Shown in pieces: positions 30,541 to 38,272 of a stretch of DNA of 42,991 nt (its first letter is position 1; each line of letters starts with the position of its first letter). Source of the DNA: a virus; the IMG/VR virus record IMGVR_UViG_3300035660_000028, positions 1 to 42,991 of that record. One strand, given 5' to 3'. Below the pieces are notes generated by a model. That model worked only from the letters and a program-made list of their open reading frames with translations, had not been told where the DNA came from and made no database searches. The position numbers were made by a program, and so were the translations under genes.

Positions 30541-31630
30541 CGATAAGATCGGAATCGGTTGGGGCCGTTTTGTCCCAATGGAATTGACGAATTACGGTTC
30601 ATTTGACGGCAAGAACTTTAAGTTAAACGAAGCTGGGCTGACTACGGAAGCCCGTGCCATAGCGAACGCGGGCGCGAATTTCGTCCGCGTCTTTCCGTGG
30701 GGAGTCTGGGGGACGCACAAATACGGAAAGAAATCCCAGTTTCAACCGTATGTCCTAAACACCGCAAAAGACAAATGGGACCTTTCGGCGTTTAACGCCT
30801 ATTGCTTTCCAATTATGCGGAAAGTGATCGAGATATTCAACGCCGTCAATATGTCGGTTGTGTGCGACCTGTTTGAGAATTGTCAGTTTCATGGACTTAT
30901 CGCCCAGTGGTCTCCGTGGGCCGTCAACGTGCAGGGTGTTCAGCGATTCTGGGAACCTGCCGCTGACAAATACTCGAAGGCATGGATTCTCCGATGTCTG
31001 ACCGAGTTCAAGAATTACGACTGGCTGGTGTCGTGGGGCAACGAAACAGTTCACGCCGCCATTCCAGCTTTTACAAAGCGCGTTATCGTTCCCGTCATTA
31101 AACTGAAAAAGCTCGACTTCAAGCGGATGTTCTATGGCCCGGATATGGGAGCCTATAAGTATTTGGGCAACCACGCCTATGCTCGCGATGACAACAATCG
31201 TACCGTACAGGACTTGGTGCAGGGGATATTCGGGGATACGTTTGGACTCGCCAGCAAAATGGCAGTCATCCGGCCCGTCCACGGATGCGGTGGCCCGTGT
31301 GTCCCGAGGGACGTGAAGCGTCCATACGGAGCGAATCTCGATCAGGCCATTTATACGAATAAGCCCGTCGTCCGATTGCTCGTGAGCGACGACGGCGTTT
31401 ACAACGGCGACAGCAAGTGTGATTTCGATATTCAGAAGCGGTATCGTCCCTCTGCTGTGACATGGGGAAAGATGGCGACATATACGCTCGGACTACATCC
31501 AAACGTTTCCTTTGAGCACATCCCGCACGGCCCCGTCTTGGGTTGTCACGTTGCGACAATCAAGGCAATCAGCATGGCGTATCGGGCGAAGTTCGGAGTG
31601 TGGCCGAAGAACTACGGCAAGCATCCATAA
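30530..31630 (+). CDS. Glycoside hydrolase-like (TIM-barrel) protein
   Basis: A 366-aa protein beginning at ATG 30530 within the end of the HNH gene. Pattern GANFVRVFPWGVWG near 50-63, NMSVVCDLFENC, and WLVSWGNE (NE being the usual acid/base position of clan GH-A glycosidases) suggest a cellulase-like (beta/alpha)8 barrel. A candidate nucleophile region is not certain. As the last gene of the tail operon it could be a tail-associated glycan-degrading enzyme. Followed 40 bp later by a terminator. Confidence 0.6.
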   Translation: MFYDDKIGIGWGRFVPMELTNYGSFDGKNFKLNEAGLTTEARAIANAGANFVRVFPWGVWGTHKYGKKSQFQPYVLNTAKDKWDLSAFNAYCFPIMRKVIEIFNAVNMSVVCDLFENCQFHGLIAQWSPWAVNVQGVQRFWEPAADKYSKAWILRCLTEFKNYDWLVSWGNETVHAAIPAFTKRVIVPVIKLKKLDFKRMFYGPDMGAYKYLGNHAYARDDNNRTVQDLVQGIFGDTFGLASKMAVIRPVHGCGGPCVPRDVKRPYGANLDQAIYTNKPVVRLLVSDDGVYNGDSKCDFDIQKRYRPSAVTWGKMATYTLGLHPNVSFEHIPHGPVLGCHVATIKAISMAYRAKFGVWPKNYGKHP

Positions 31631-31670
31631 TGCACGCGAATTGCACCGCGTCTAATTAGATTGACATAAT

Positions 31671-31700
31671 GGCCTCCGGGAAACCGGGGGCCTTTTTTTT
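31671..31700 (+). terminator. Intrinsic terminator of the late operon (copy 1)
   Basis: GGCCTCCGG (31671-31679), GAAA tetraloop, CCGGGGGCC (31684-31692), then eight Ts. One G:U pair. Strong rho-independent terminator. Its flanks (GACATAA before, TTTATGG after) recur at copy 2. Confidence 0.95.
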
Positions 31701-31824
31701 ATTTATGGCGAATGTGCCACAATAGCCCGCCCCATGCCTGCACGATAGCCAAATTTGGGGCTATGGGGCCCAAGGATCGATTATGTTCACCATCCACGCC
31801 CAAGGCTAAGCTATTCGACATAAA
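31701..31824. other. Non-coding spacer between two terminators
   Basis: I see no convincing gene or tRNA here. It holds a small inverted repeat, ATAGCC / GGCTAT (around AAATTTGG), about 31745-31766. One frame stays open across the second terminator, but it has no ribosome binding site and I reject it. Confidence 0.5.
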
Positions 31825-31857
31825 GGCTCGCAGACGCGATCTGCGGGCCTTTTTTTT
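31825..31857 (+). terminator. Intrinsic terminator (copy 2)
   Basis: GGCTCGCAGA (31825-31834), CGCGA loop, TCTGCGGGCC (31840-31849), then eight Ts. It shares upstream GACATAA and downstream TTTATGG with copy 1, about 154 bp away, indicating a diverged duplication. Confidence 0.95.
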
Positions 31858-31924
31858 GTTTATGGGCAGAAACGTGCCAAGTTTCTCCGAAATTGGATTT
31901 ATTTACATAAAGGCGTTTTGCCTA

Positions 31925-31952
31925 TTGACATTCAATTAATATAATATATTAT
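31925..31952 (+). promoter_or_regulatory. Sigma-70-type promoter of the early region
   Basis: TTGACA (31925-31930), 16-bp AT-rich spacer, TATTAT (31947-31952). A perfect -35 right after two terminators and before the first early gene. The stretch ATATATTATG around the -10 recurs at the second early promoter. Confidence 0.82.
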
Positions 31953-31979
31953 GGGGACATAGGATAAAGGAGAATGAAC

Positions 31980-32165
31980 ATGAACGACATTCAAACAACG
32001 ACACTGAAAAATGGCACAAGGGTGCTAGCGAAGGCTGACGGGTCGGCATTTACGTACATGAACGACTCTCAGGCCGCCCTAAGGGTTGCCGACCTGATCC
32101 TGGCCGGTATTGATGCCCACTGCGATTATACCCGGGGTCGGGTCGTTTATGTCGCCATCGACTGA
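31980..32165 (+). CDS. Small early protein
   Basis: A 61-aa protein, the first gene after the early promoter. ATG 31980 is chosen because it is seven bases from AAAGGAG; the in-frame ATG 31974 is only one base from it. Mixed alpha/beta, no family recognised. First-position early genes are often host-takeover proteins, but nothing specific can be claimed. Confidence 0.65.
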   Translation: MNDIQTTTLKNGTRVLAKADGSAFTYMNDSQAALRVADLILAGIDAHCDYTRGRVVYVAID

Positions 32166-32185
32166 GGATCAGGAGGAAAAGAAAC

Positions 32186-32392
32186 ATGAGCAATATCGAC
32201 GACAAGGAGAATAGCATGATCGAACGAAGCAGGAAGGCAATTATCGCAGTGGACGGGCGGAGCATCGAGGTTATGGACGCAGGCCGGTGGGTGACGATTC
32301 GCCTTCCGTTCTGCGTCTGGGACTGGGCGGCTGTCCAGCGAGGAGAGGACGCACCGGTGCGGCTTGACGATGATGACCGCCTTCGAGGATAG
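32186..32392 (+). CDS. Small early protein
   Basis: A 68-aa protein with ribosome binding site TCAGGAGG. An alternative ATG at 32216, which removes the first ten residues, is in frame. A central WVTIRLPFCVWDWAAVQ segment and acidic C-terminus. No family recognised. Confidence 0.6.
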   Translation: MSNIDDKENSMIERSRKAIIAVDGRSIEVMDAGRWVTIRLPFCVWDWAAVQRGEDAPVRLDDDDRLRG

Positions 32393-32432
32393 GCGGACTA
32401 TTTGGGTCCGTGGAAACCGAAAAAGAAATCCC

Positions 32433-32461
32433 TTGACAACCCCGATGAATAGTCTTATATA
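32433..32461 (+). promoter_or_regulatory. Sigma-70-type promoter before the RHH regulator
   Basis: TTGACA (32433-32438), 17-bp spacer, TATATA (32456-32461). It shares ATATATTATG with the promoter at 31925, a candidate operator. Confidence 0.8.
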
Positions 32462-32481
32462 TTATGTTAGAGGCTAAGTCA

Positions 32482-32655
32482 ATGAAGCGCAAAGACAAAA
32501 AGAAGCTGGGCCGCCCGGTCACTACGGGCAATCAAGGACAGGCGATATCCATCTATGTCTCTAAAGAAACATTAGCAATGATACGAAAGCGAGCGGACGA
32601 CGAGGACAAGTCCGCCTCTGCCGTAGTTTCAGACGCGATCAAAGATCGGGCATGA
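32482..32655 (+). CDS. Ribbon-helix-helix DNA-binding protein
   Basis: A 57-aa protein with a basic start (KRKDKKKLGRP), one strand (QAISIYVSKETLAMIRKRAD) and a second helix (KSASAVVSDAIKDRA), the CopG/Arc-type ribbon-helix-helix layout. Such proteins bind operators as dimers. ATG 32482 is chosen because the promoter's -10 is at 32456, which leaves the in-frame ATG at 32464 at or before the transcription start. It probably represses its own promoter and perhaps the early promoter, which share a sequence. Confidence 0.78.
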   Translation: MKRKDKKKLGRPVTTGNQGQAISIYVSKETLAMIRKRADDEDKSASAVVSDAIKDRA

Positions 32656-32659
32656 AAAC

Positions 32660-32830
32660 ATGAAAAAGCGCGAACTTCTAACCAGTGAAATCGAACGGCG
32701 AGAAATTGCCCGCTTGAGCAAGGCATATCCGGATATTACCTACGAAGCCATTCGCGGCATCTTCCATGTAGGTTTCGGATTCGGACTCTGCGAAGGCGTC
32801 GGCGCGGCAAAGAGAAAGAGAATCGCATGA
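32660..32830 (+). CDS. Small hypothetical protein
   Basis: A 56-aa, basic protein (MKKRELLTSEIERREIARL then a glycine-rich GFGFGLCEGVGAAKRKR end). It lies 4 bp after the regulator and overlaps the next gene by ATGA. Too short for assignment. Confidence 0.6.
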   Translation: MKKRELLTSEIERREIARLSKAYPDITYEAIRGIFHVGFGFGLCEGVGAAKRKRIA

Positions 32831-32973
32831 GCAAATGGCGCAAGGGACGCTTCGGTTGGACGAAGGACGCCTGGCTCGCCTATCGGGAATGGGCAGAGCG
32901 GTGGGAAAGATGGGCGATGCACCAAGCGATAGTATTCAGGATCGTCGCGGAGATGTGCGAAAGGGAGGATTAG
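32827..32973 (+). CDS. Small tryptophan-rich protein
   Basis: A 48-aa protein with six tryptophans in 30 residues (KWRKGRFGWTKDAWLAYREW). Amphipathic helix likely. Directly followed by the next start. Small basic Trp-rich phage proteins sometimes inhibit host enzymes; no evidence here. Confidence 0.6.
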   Translation: MSKWRKGRFGWTKDAWLAYREWAERWERWAMHQAIVFRIVAEMCERED

Positions 32974-33372
32974 ATGACCAAGCGAACGGCGATCAAGGCC
33001 TACTGCCGGGAATGCGCCGGGGGAACCTACCCGGAAGTCATCCTCTGCCATCTTACCGACTGCCCGCTTTGGCCATATCGGACGGGGTATTCGGTTGCGG
33101 TTACGGCCAAGAGCATGAAAATGGCATTAGCTAAGCACCCGGACATAGCGAAAGAACTTGCCGACCTCGGCCTGGATGCCCATTTTCTCCAATCCGCTAT
33201 CAAGAAACACGCAATGGGCCGAGGAAAGTCTAGGAGGACGGGTCAAACCACGGGGGTCAAGAAAAAGGAGGTGGTCGATAGCCCCGAATGTCTGAAGGCA
33301 AAACAAGGAGACGCGCTGGAGGGCGGCCAGGTTGGTCGCCCCAGCGCCTACGAAGAAAGGAGAGGAGCATGA
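32974..33372 (+). CDS. Cysteine-motif phage protein
   Basis: A 132-aa protein opening with IKAYCRECAGGTYPEVILC and then DCPLWPYRTG, a cysteine pattern that recurs in early regions of many phages and probably binds zinc. The C-terminal half is basic and low-complexity. Molecular role unknown. Ribosome binding site GGGAGG; coupled to the next gene by ATGA. Confidence 0.75.
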   Translation: MTKRTAIKAYCRECAGGTYPEVILCHLTDCPLWPYRTGYSVAVTAKSMKMALAKHPDIAKELADLGLDAHFLQSAIKKHAMGRGKSRRTGQTTGVKKKEVVDSPECLKAKQGDALEGGQVGRPSAYEERRGA

Positions 33373-33740
33373 GCGAGGCGAAACCCATAACACTAAGCGA
33401 TCTTCAAGCCACCCTCGATAAGGCGATTATCCAGTGGCAGAAATTCCGGGATATCTGCGCGAAGGTTTTTACCCCGGAGAAGTTGGCCCAGCTTGAAGCC
33501 GATGCGCCCAACGAGTGCCCGAATTGCGGGGCCGTCATTGCCGACGCGGACAGCTTCTGCGATGACGAGTGCAAGGACGCATGGTGGGGCATCGATAAGA
33601 TACAGATAGAACGCGAAAAGACAGAGGGGCAACGCGAGGATGCCGCGGAAGCACGGGAAGAGGCTATCGAGCTAATGATAAGGGAACCGCAAGTCGAGCC
33701 CGATGAGGATCGGCTGAGGGACCAGGAGCAGGGGAGATGA
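33369..33740 (+). CDS. Zinc-ribbon and coiled-coil protein
   Basis: A 123-aa protein. It has CPNCG ... CDDEC (about 55-72), a possible zinc ribbon of the type seen in FCS-like small proteins, flanked by helical regions. The C-terminal 50 residues are strongly charged and coiled-coil-prone. ATGA overlaps on both sides. Confidence 0.7.
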   Translation: MSEAKPITLSDLQATLDKAIIQWQKFRDICAKVFTPEKLAQLEADAPNECPNCGAVIADADSFCDDECKDAWWGIDKIQIEREKTEGQREDAAEAREEAIELMIREPQVEPDEDRLRDQEQGR

Positions 33741-33970
33741 GCCTAAAACTTGCGGTTGATTGCGATTCGTGTGGAAAAGGTATGGATGAAGGGGATGCCA
33801 TCGTGTGCTGGAAATGCTATGCAGAAGCCGCCGATGAACTTGAAGGAGCAAAAAAGAGAATCGATGAATTAGAAAATATCGTATCCAGTTTCGATGAAGC
33901 AAGAGAACTTCGCATTCGGAATACCGAACCCCAGGACAACGCACCGTCCGGGGCGGTTAAATCCGAATGA
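33737..33970 (+). CDS. Small zinc-ribbon protein
   Basis: A 77-aa protein with CDSCG ... CWKCY (9-27) and a helical part after it. It resembles the ribbon of the previous gene product. Function unknown; it precedes the recombination genes. Confidence 0.7.
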   Translation: MSLKLAVDCDSCGKGMDEGDAIVCWKCYAEAADELEGAKKRIDELENIVSSFDEARELRIRNTEPQDNAPSGAVKSE

Positions 33971-33983
33971 TAAGGGAGAAAGA

Positions 33984-35009
33984 TTGTTATTTCAAGAGGC
34001 CAAACCCGAGGCGGCCTATCTAAAACTCGGGATTTATGGTGAAGCGGGGAGCGGGAAAACATTCACCGCTTCTCTTGTGGCAATCGGCCTTCATGAGTTT
34101 ATCAAGTCAACCAAACCCGTTGGGTTTGCTGACACGGAAACGGGATCGGATTATGTCCAGAAGATGTTCAAGAAGGCCGGAATCAAACTCATGGTGAAAA
34201 AGTCCAGGGTCTTCGAGGATCTTCTCAAGTTGACAGATGAAGCCGAAAAAGAATTCTCCGTCTTCATCATTGACAGCATCTCGCATTTCTGGATCGAGCT
34301 CCAAGAGGCGTTCATGAAGGCCAATGACCTCAAGCGGATCAACTGGATCAAACACAGCGCTCCAATCAAGCACATTTGGAGAGATTTCACGGAGCGCTTC
34401 CTTAACAGCAGGCTCCACATCATCGTATGCGGACGGTCCTCACCGATCTATGAAGACATCATTGACGAGGAGGACGGGTCGAAAGAAACCAAGAAGACCG
34501 GGACCAAAATGAAGACGGAAAACGAGTTGGGCCATGAGCCGTCCTTGCTGACCGAGATGACTTCCGTGCAGCTTTCGCCCAACTTCGGCGGGAAGCTCGT
34601 CCGGCGGCTCCTCATCAAGAAAGACCGCTTCGATGAGATGGACGGTCAAATCTTTGACAATCCCACCTTCAAAACCTTCTTGCCCCATGTCGAAAACTTG
34701 AATCTGGGTGGCGAACATCGCGGGATTGAAACCGGGCGGGATTCGACGGGCCTGATCCAAAGCGACCGCAGCGGAGAACAGCGGATGCTTAACCGAGACA
34801 TTCTGCTGGAGAAGATCGAGTCCGAAATCACGCTTCGCTTTCCAGGGCAAACCAAGGAAGACAGAACCGCAAAGCTCAAAATGATCGAGTCCCTATTCAC
34901 GACGAATTCTTGGAAGGAAGTTGAGAAAAAAGTCCCCGTTGAAATCCTCAGCGCCGGATACGAAAAACTCAAGGCCGAACGCATGGCTACCGAAGGAGTG
35001 CAAGCATGA
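33984..35009 (+). CDS. Sak4-like RecA-family ATPase (single-strand annealing/recombinase), TTG start
   Basis: A 341-aa protein with Walker A GEAGSGKT (19-26) and Walker B FSVFIIDS (91-98), of the phage AAA/RecA-core group that includes Sak4. TTG 33984 lies five bases after AAGGGAG and gives the usual N-terminus a few residues before the first strand; a longer frame from 33894 would overlap the previous gene by 77 bp. Sak4 proteins promote annealing and recombination, usually with a cognate single-strand-binding protein, which fits the next gene. Confidence 0.82.
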   Translation: MLFQEAKPEAAYLKLGIYGEAGSGKTFTASLVAIGLHEFIKSTKPVGFADTETGSDYVQKMFKKAGIKLMVKKSRVFEDLLKLTDEAEKEFSVFIIDSISHFWIELQEAFMKANDLKRINWIKHSAPIKHIWRDFTERFLNSRLHIIVCGRSSPIYEDIIDEEDGSKETKKTGTKMKTENELGHEPSLLTEMTSVQLSPNFGGKLVRRLLIKKDRFDEMDGQIFDNPTFKTFLPHVENLNLGGEHRGIETGRDSTGLIQSDRSGEQRMLNRDILLEKIESEITLRFPGQTKEDRTAKLKMIESLFTTNSWKEVEKKVPVEILSAGYEKLKAERMATEGVQA

Positions 35010-35404
35010 GCAAGCTACCCGACTATGAGCCCCAGCTTCTCATTCCGGGACCTTATCGGTTCGCCGTAAATGATGAGCCGGAGGTCAGGAAAAACGACAA
35101 GGGCAATCGGTTTATTATTTTTAAATTCAAGGCTACGGACCCGGCGGGCCATACGCGCTCCTTTCGTGATCTCTTTCTGCCCGGAGAGGATCGGTATCAG
35201 CAACTTCTTTTAGCTCTAGGTGGTGAAAAAGACAAGGTTGGTCGGGTTCACGTTGATGAGGTGGTCAACATCGTCGGCAAATCATTTGATGCCGAAATCA
35301 TTCATGTCCCCGACAGGAATGACAAGACCATCATTCGAGACAAAATCGCTAATATCCGGGTAGATGAACTCGCGGCATCAGAAGACGGGGACATCCCGTT
35401 TTGA
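35006..35404 (+). CDS. SSB-like protein (DUF669-like) with acidic DIPF tail
   Basis: A 132-aa protein predicted as an OB-fold: PGPYRFAVNDEPEVRKNDKGNRFIIFKFKA opens like DUF669-type phage proteins, and the end EDGDIPF is a classic SSB C-terminal tip, used to recruit partner proteins. Overlap by ATGA with the Sak4-like gene indicates a recombinase-SSB pair. Confidence 0.8.
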   Translation: MSKLPDYEPQLLIPGPYRFAVNDEPEVRKNDKGNRFIIFKFKATDPAGHTRSFRDLFLPGEDRYQQLLLALGGEKDKVGRVHVDEVVNIVGKSFDAEIIHVPDRNDKTIIRDKIANIRVDELAASEDGDIPF

Positions 35405-35525
35405 TCATGAACCCAAGGGTCCGGGAGTCCATGCGACTGGCACACAGAACAGCGGGGAGTTGCAATAAATGGCTAGCTTGCCGACTGCTCTCCCGGCCGG
35501 GCATTAATCCAACGAAAGGACGATC

Positions 35526-36203
35526 ATGCAAAATTCACCAGCGTTCCAGCTCTATCCCAAAGACTTCCTCGCTGACCTTAATGTCCGGGATATGACGATG
35601 GCAGAACTTGGAGCCTATACAAAGCTCCTCTGTCATTGCTGGATTGAAAACGGCCTCCCGAAAGATTCAAGGGTGGTTCAACGGTGCTTCAAGCAATACC
35701 CAACCGTCGCTAAATGTTTCTATGAAAAAGATGGTGTTTACCATAATAAAAGGCTCGATCTCGAACAGCAAAAACAGGATGAATGGAGAGAAAAGTCACG
35801 TTTGGGCGGTCTACATAGCGCTGAAAGTAAACGACTTCTCAAGGGTGGTTTAAGGGTGGTTCAACCAAGGGCCAACTCTTCATCTTCTTCTTCATCTTCA
35901 TCTTCTAATAAGAATCATAAGAATGATTCTATAAAGGTCAAAAAGTTCGACCCTCTCTTTGAGGAATTCTGGAAAGGGTATCCGAAAAAGGTCGGAAAAG
36001 AAGTGGCCCGCGAGAAGTTCATGATCCTGGCCAGGGCCGAGAAGATTCCCGAACTCATCAAGGCTACGAATGGATATATGGACTATCTGAAATCTCAGAA
36101 GGTGCATAAGAACTTTGACCAGGAGCCGATGAATCCGGCGACGTTTTTGATGAAGAACCGCTGGCGGGATTATATCGAATTCAAGTATGAACCGCCAATG
36201 TAG
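35526..36203 (+). CDS. DUF1376-type replication protein
   Basis: A 225-aa protein. The N-terminal PAFQLYPKDFLADLNVRDMTMAELGAYTKLLCHCW (4-38) is the DUF1376 signature, a winged-helix domain of phage and prophage replication initiators. A polyserine linker (about 118-127) leads to a helical C-terminal domain (FEEFWKGYPKKVGKEVAREKF, NPATFLMKNRWRDY) that in relatives binds or loads the replicative helicase. With no helicase or polymerase in the genome, it most likely recruits host replication machinery. The gap 35405-35525 before it holds no clear gene. Confidence 0.85.
   Translation: MQNSPAFQLYPKDFLADLNVRDMTMAELGAYTKLLCHCWIENGLPKDSRVVQRCFKQYPTVAKCFYEKDGVYHNKRLDLEQQKQDEWREKSRLGGLHSAESKRLLKGGLRVVQPRANSSSSSSSSSSNKNHKNDSIKVKKFDPLFEEFWKGYPKKVGKEVAREKFMILARAEKIPELIKATNGYMDYLKSQKVHKNFDQEPMNPATFLMKNRWRDYIEFKYEPPM
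35877..35909 (+). repeat. Serine-codon microsatellite
   Basis: A run of TCT/TCA triplets coding for ten serines in the linker of the replication protein. Slippage would change length by whole codons without breaking the frame. Confidence 0.85.
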
Positions 36204-36212
36204 GAGAAAGCT

Positions 36213-36854
36213 ATGAAAGAACGACCGATAATCTTTAGCGGCGAGATGGTCAAGACAATCCTGGATGGGCGAAAGACGCAGACGAGGAGAGTGATAAAAA
36301 AGATTTGTATTCATTCCATTAAGACCCTTGCTGATGGGGTGGTTTTATGGAGAAGTGGTCCTGCTGGAAAATTTCATAGAGGCTTCCCCGGAGACGATCT
36401 TCGTAAGTCTTGTCCTTGCGGTCAGCCCGGAGATCGGCTTTGGGTGAGGGAGGCATGGAGGTCGGACAATTCTTTTAAGGGTGGAGGAATTCCACGCCTA
36501 GGTATCAGATATGGGGAAGGGGTTACTTGGCGAGAAGGCAACCCGGACCAGACGGGGCCGTGGAAGTCATCTATTTTCATGCCCCGCTGGGCCTCCCGCA
36601 TCACACTTGAGATAACGGGCATTCGGGTCGCTAGACTCAATGATATGAATTTCTACGATTGGGTCGCTGATTTCTGCCCCTCTCCGCTCGAAAAGGAACG
36701 GGCTTTAGAGACATTCATCGGGCTGAAGAACATGGCGGGGATGGCAAAGATATTTTGGGATTTACTGAACGCCAAACGCGGTTTTGGCTGGGAAACTAAT
36801 CCATTCGTCTGGGTCATATCATTCAAGCGGATTGAGCAAGGGAGACAGGCATGA
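36213..36854 (+). CDS. ASCH/PUA-like phage protein
   Basis: A 213-aa protein with RPIIFSGEMVKTILDGRKTQTRR at the start, GDRLWVREAW in the middle and PRWASRITLEITGIRVARL later, the set of motifs of a large phage and prophage family carrying an ASCH (PUA-like RNA/DNA-binding) fold. Precise biochemical activity is unknown; binding to modified nucleic acid or RNA is usually proposed. Coupled to the next gene by ATGA. Confidence 0.8.
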   Translation: MKERPIIFSGEMVKTILDGRKTQTRRVIKKICIHSIKTLADGVVLWRSGPAGKFHRGFPGDDLRKSCPCGQPGDRLWVREAWRSDNSFKGGGIPRLGIRYGEGVTWREGNPDQTGPWKSSIFMPRWASRITLEITGIRVARLNDMNFYDWVADFCPSPLEKERALETFIGLKNMAGMAKIFWDLLNAKRGFGWETNPFVWVISFKRIEQGRQA

Positions 36855-37087
36855 AAAACCTTGAACGCTTTGCCTGGGCTATTGCCGTTGTGATTGCGCT
36901 TGGGCTCGGGATCTATGCCGGTCATCGCGTTACCGCCGCCTACAAGGATGCAGAGCTCGTGGCGATGAGGGCGAAGGTTGAGCAGGCTAATGAGGACCTC
37001 GCGTTTTGGCAGGCAACACTCCGGCGGATAGTAGAAGGCGATCAAGTAACCGAGGTCGCCAATGGCAGGATGAGCAAGGAGGATTAA
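36851..37087 (+). CDS. Membrane-anchored small protein
   Basis: A 78-aa protein with one N-terminal membrane segment (about 7-24, FAWAIAVVIALGLGIYAG) followed by a coiled-coil-like region (AELVAMRAKVEQANEDL). Unknown role; early-region membrane proteins may alter host envelope or exclude other phages. Confidence 0.65.
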   Translation: MKNLERFAWAIAVVIALGLGIYAGHRVTAAYKDAELVAMRAKVEQANEDLAFWQATLRRIVEGDQVTEVANGRMSKED

Positions 37088-37088
37088 T

Positions 37089-37319
37089 ATGATACTGAAT
37101 GTCGGCAGATGCGCGGGGTTGGAGATAATCTGTGACAAATGCGGTTTCTCTGAATTACACTTTGACATCGATGATATTTTTGAGGTTCGCCGCGCCGCCC
37201 GGACTATGGGATGGCGGATCCGCATCGAACCCGATGGCCCACCGATGGAAGGCGGCTATGTTTACCTATGCCCGGAATGCAGGGAGCGCGAGGAGAGCCG
37301 CCCGGGGAAGGAGGAGTAG
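37089..37319 (+). CDS. Zinc-ribbon protein
   Basis: A 76-aa protein with CDKCG (15-19) and CPEC (61-64), separated by a beta section; a two-knuckle zinc ribbon. Acidic tail. Family unknown. Confidence 0.65.
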   Translation: MILNVGRCAGLEIICDKCGFSELHFDIDDIFEVRRAARTMGWRIRIEPDGPPMEGGYVYLCPECREREESRPGKEE

Positions 37320-37574
37320 ATGAAGTGCCCCGAGTATGATCCGGATGTCTATGGCTGCATGTCTCCCTTGGTTCATGGTAGATGCCCTAATTTCTCTACG
37401 AGGCGATGCGAAAATGGTTGGCTAACCTTCTGGACACCGGCAGAACGGGCAGGACTGAAGGCGATGGGGCGACGACTACTTTTAGCCATCCACTACAAGA
37501 CTCCGGCTACCATAGTTCTGGAAAGCGCAATCAAGGAATATGTCGCCGCCGCAAGGAAAGAGAAGGAGAAATAG
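37320..37574 (+). CDS. Small cysteine-containing protein
   Basis: An 84-aa protein with four cysteines in the first 30 residues (CPEYDPDVYGC, GRCPNFSTRRC), then a helical basic tail. The pattern may bind zinc. Start overlaps the preceding stop (TAGATG region, GGAGG upstream). Confidence 0.65.
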   Translation: MKCPEYDPDVYGCMSPLVHGRCPNFSTRRCENGWLTFWTPAERAGLKAMGRRLLLAIHYKTPATIVLESAIKEYVAAARKEKEK

Positions 37575-37811
37575 ATGAGACTTGAAATAATATCTTATAG
37601 CGAACATCAAAATCATTGGGTGTGTAAAGATGAGCTGGGAAAAATACATCGCGTTGACCTAGCGGTTTGTGGAACGGATGACGGGAGGTTGATTGGAAAA
37701 TCGCCAAATGACTTTAACGGAAGATTCGTTACGGTGGGATATCTTAGTCTATACGAGGAAATAGCGGGCGAAACCATTTTAGAAGCCAGGCATGACGGCA
37801 AGGAGGAGTAG
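37575..37811 (+). CDS. Hypothetical protein with small beta-barrel pattern
   Basis: A 78-aa protein, alternating strands (EIISYSEHQNHWVCKDELGKIHRVDL, RFVTVGYL) resembling a small SH3 or OB-like fold. AT-richer than neighbours. Unknown function. Confidence 0.65.
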   Translation: MRLEIISYSEHQNHWVCKDELGKIHRVDLAVCGTDDGRLIGKSPNDFNGRFVTVGYLSLYEEIAGETILEARHDGKEE

Positions 37812-38048
37812 ATGAGCGTTTATACGGACGGGGTTCACTTAATAGCTGATTCATTGGATGAACTCCATGCTTTTGCCGGAAAGATGAGGTTCCCGAAATC
37901 CTGGTTTCAAAATAAAAAACGTGAACATCCGCACTATGATTTGACTACGACCCGAGCCGCATATAGGGCCATTTCGTTTGGTGCGATCCGAGTCGATTCA
38001 AAAGAACTTATAACTATAATGCAACGCGTAGAAGAGGGGACTAGATGA
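37812..38048 (+). CDS. DUF4031-like protein
   Basis: A 78-aa protein with VYTDGVHLIADSLDELHAFA (3-22), WFQNKKREHPHYDLTTTR, the signature of DUF4031, a small phage and bacterial family of unknown function in which the D/H residues are conserved. Coupled to the next gene by ATGA. Confidence 0.8.
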   Translation: MSVYTDGVHLIADSLDELHAFAGKMRFPKSWFQNKKREHPHYDLTTTRAAYRAISFGAIRVDSKELITIMQRVEEGTR

Positions 38049-38272
38049 GCGAACCTTATCCCGGCATCCCGGCGGGAATCCTAGACGAGGACTTGGAGGA
38101 ATACATGAGCGAGAAGAAGCTGAAACCATGTCCGTTCTGCGGAGAGAGCGAACCAGATACTACAAACAAAGATGGAGAAATTGCCATCCGATGCGAGTAT
38201 TGCGGAGCTTATGGCCCCTGGGCGGATAACCTAGCCGATGCCATTGCCGCATGGAACAGGAGGGCCAAATGA
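38045..38272 (+). CDS. Lar-like zinc-ribbon protein, copy 1
   Basis: A 75-aa protein with KPCPFCG (27-33), CEYCGAYG and an A-x-x-AWNRRAK end, the Lar (restriction alleviation) family signature. Rac prophage Lar modulates type I restriction, but most members are untested. An in-frame ATG at 38105 would give the typical 55-aa length; the longer form has a well-placed start overlapping the previous stop. Confidence 0.78.
   Translation: MSEPYPGIPAGILDEDLEEYMSEKKLKPCPFCGESEPDTTNKDGEIAIRCEYCGAYGPWADNLADAIAAWNRRAK

Noticed and set aside
31701-31824. Possible tRNA between the two terminators
   Set aside because: No T-arm GGTTCRA motif, no consistent acceptor or anticodon stems; only one small inverted repeat.
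31712-31939. 75-aa plus-strand ORF between the terminators and the early promoter
   Set aside because: It runs through a strong terminator stem, has no ribosome binding site, and no plausible protein features.
32482-32655. Temperate lifestyle based on the ribbon-helix-helix regulator
   Set aside because: No integrase, excisionase, partition genes or divergent repressor-operator region are present; one RHH protein is more consistent with early-gene control.
35401-35595. 64-aa plus-strand ORF between the SSB-like and DUF1376 genes
   Set aside because: No ribosome binding site, unusual composition, and 70 bp overlap with the well-supported DUF1376 start. The interval is better seen as a leader with a CCCGGCCGGG palindrome.
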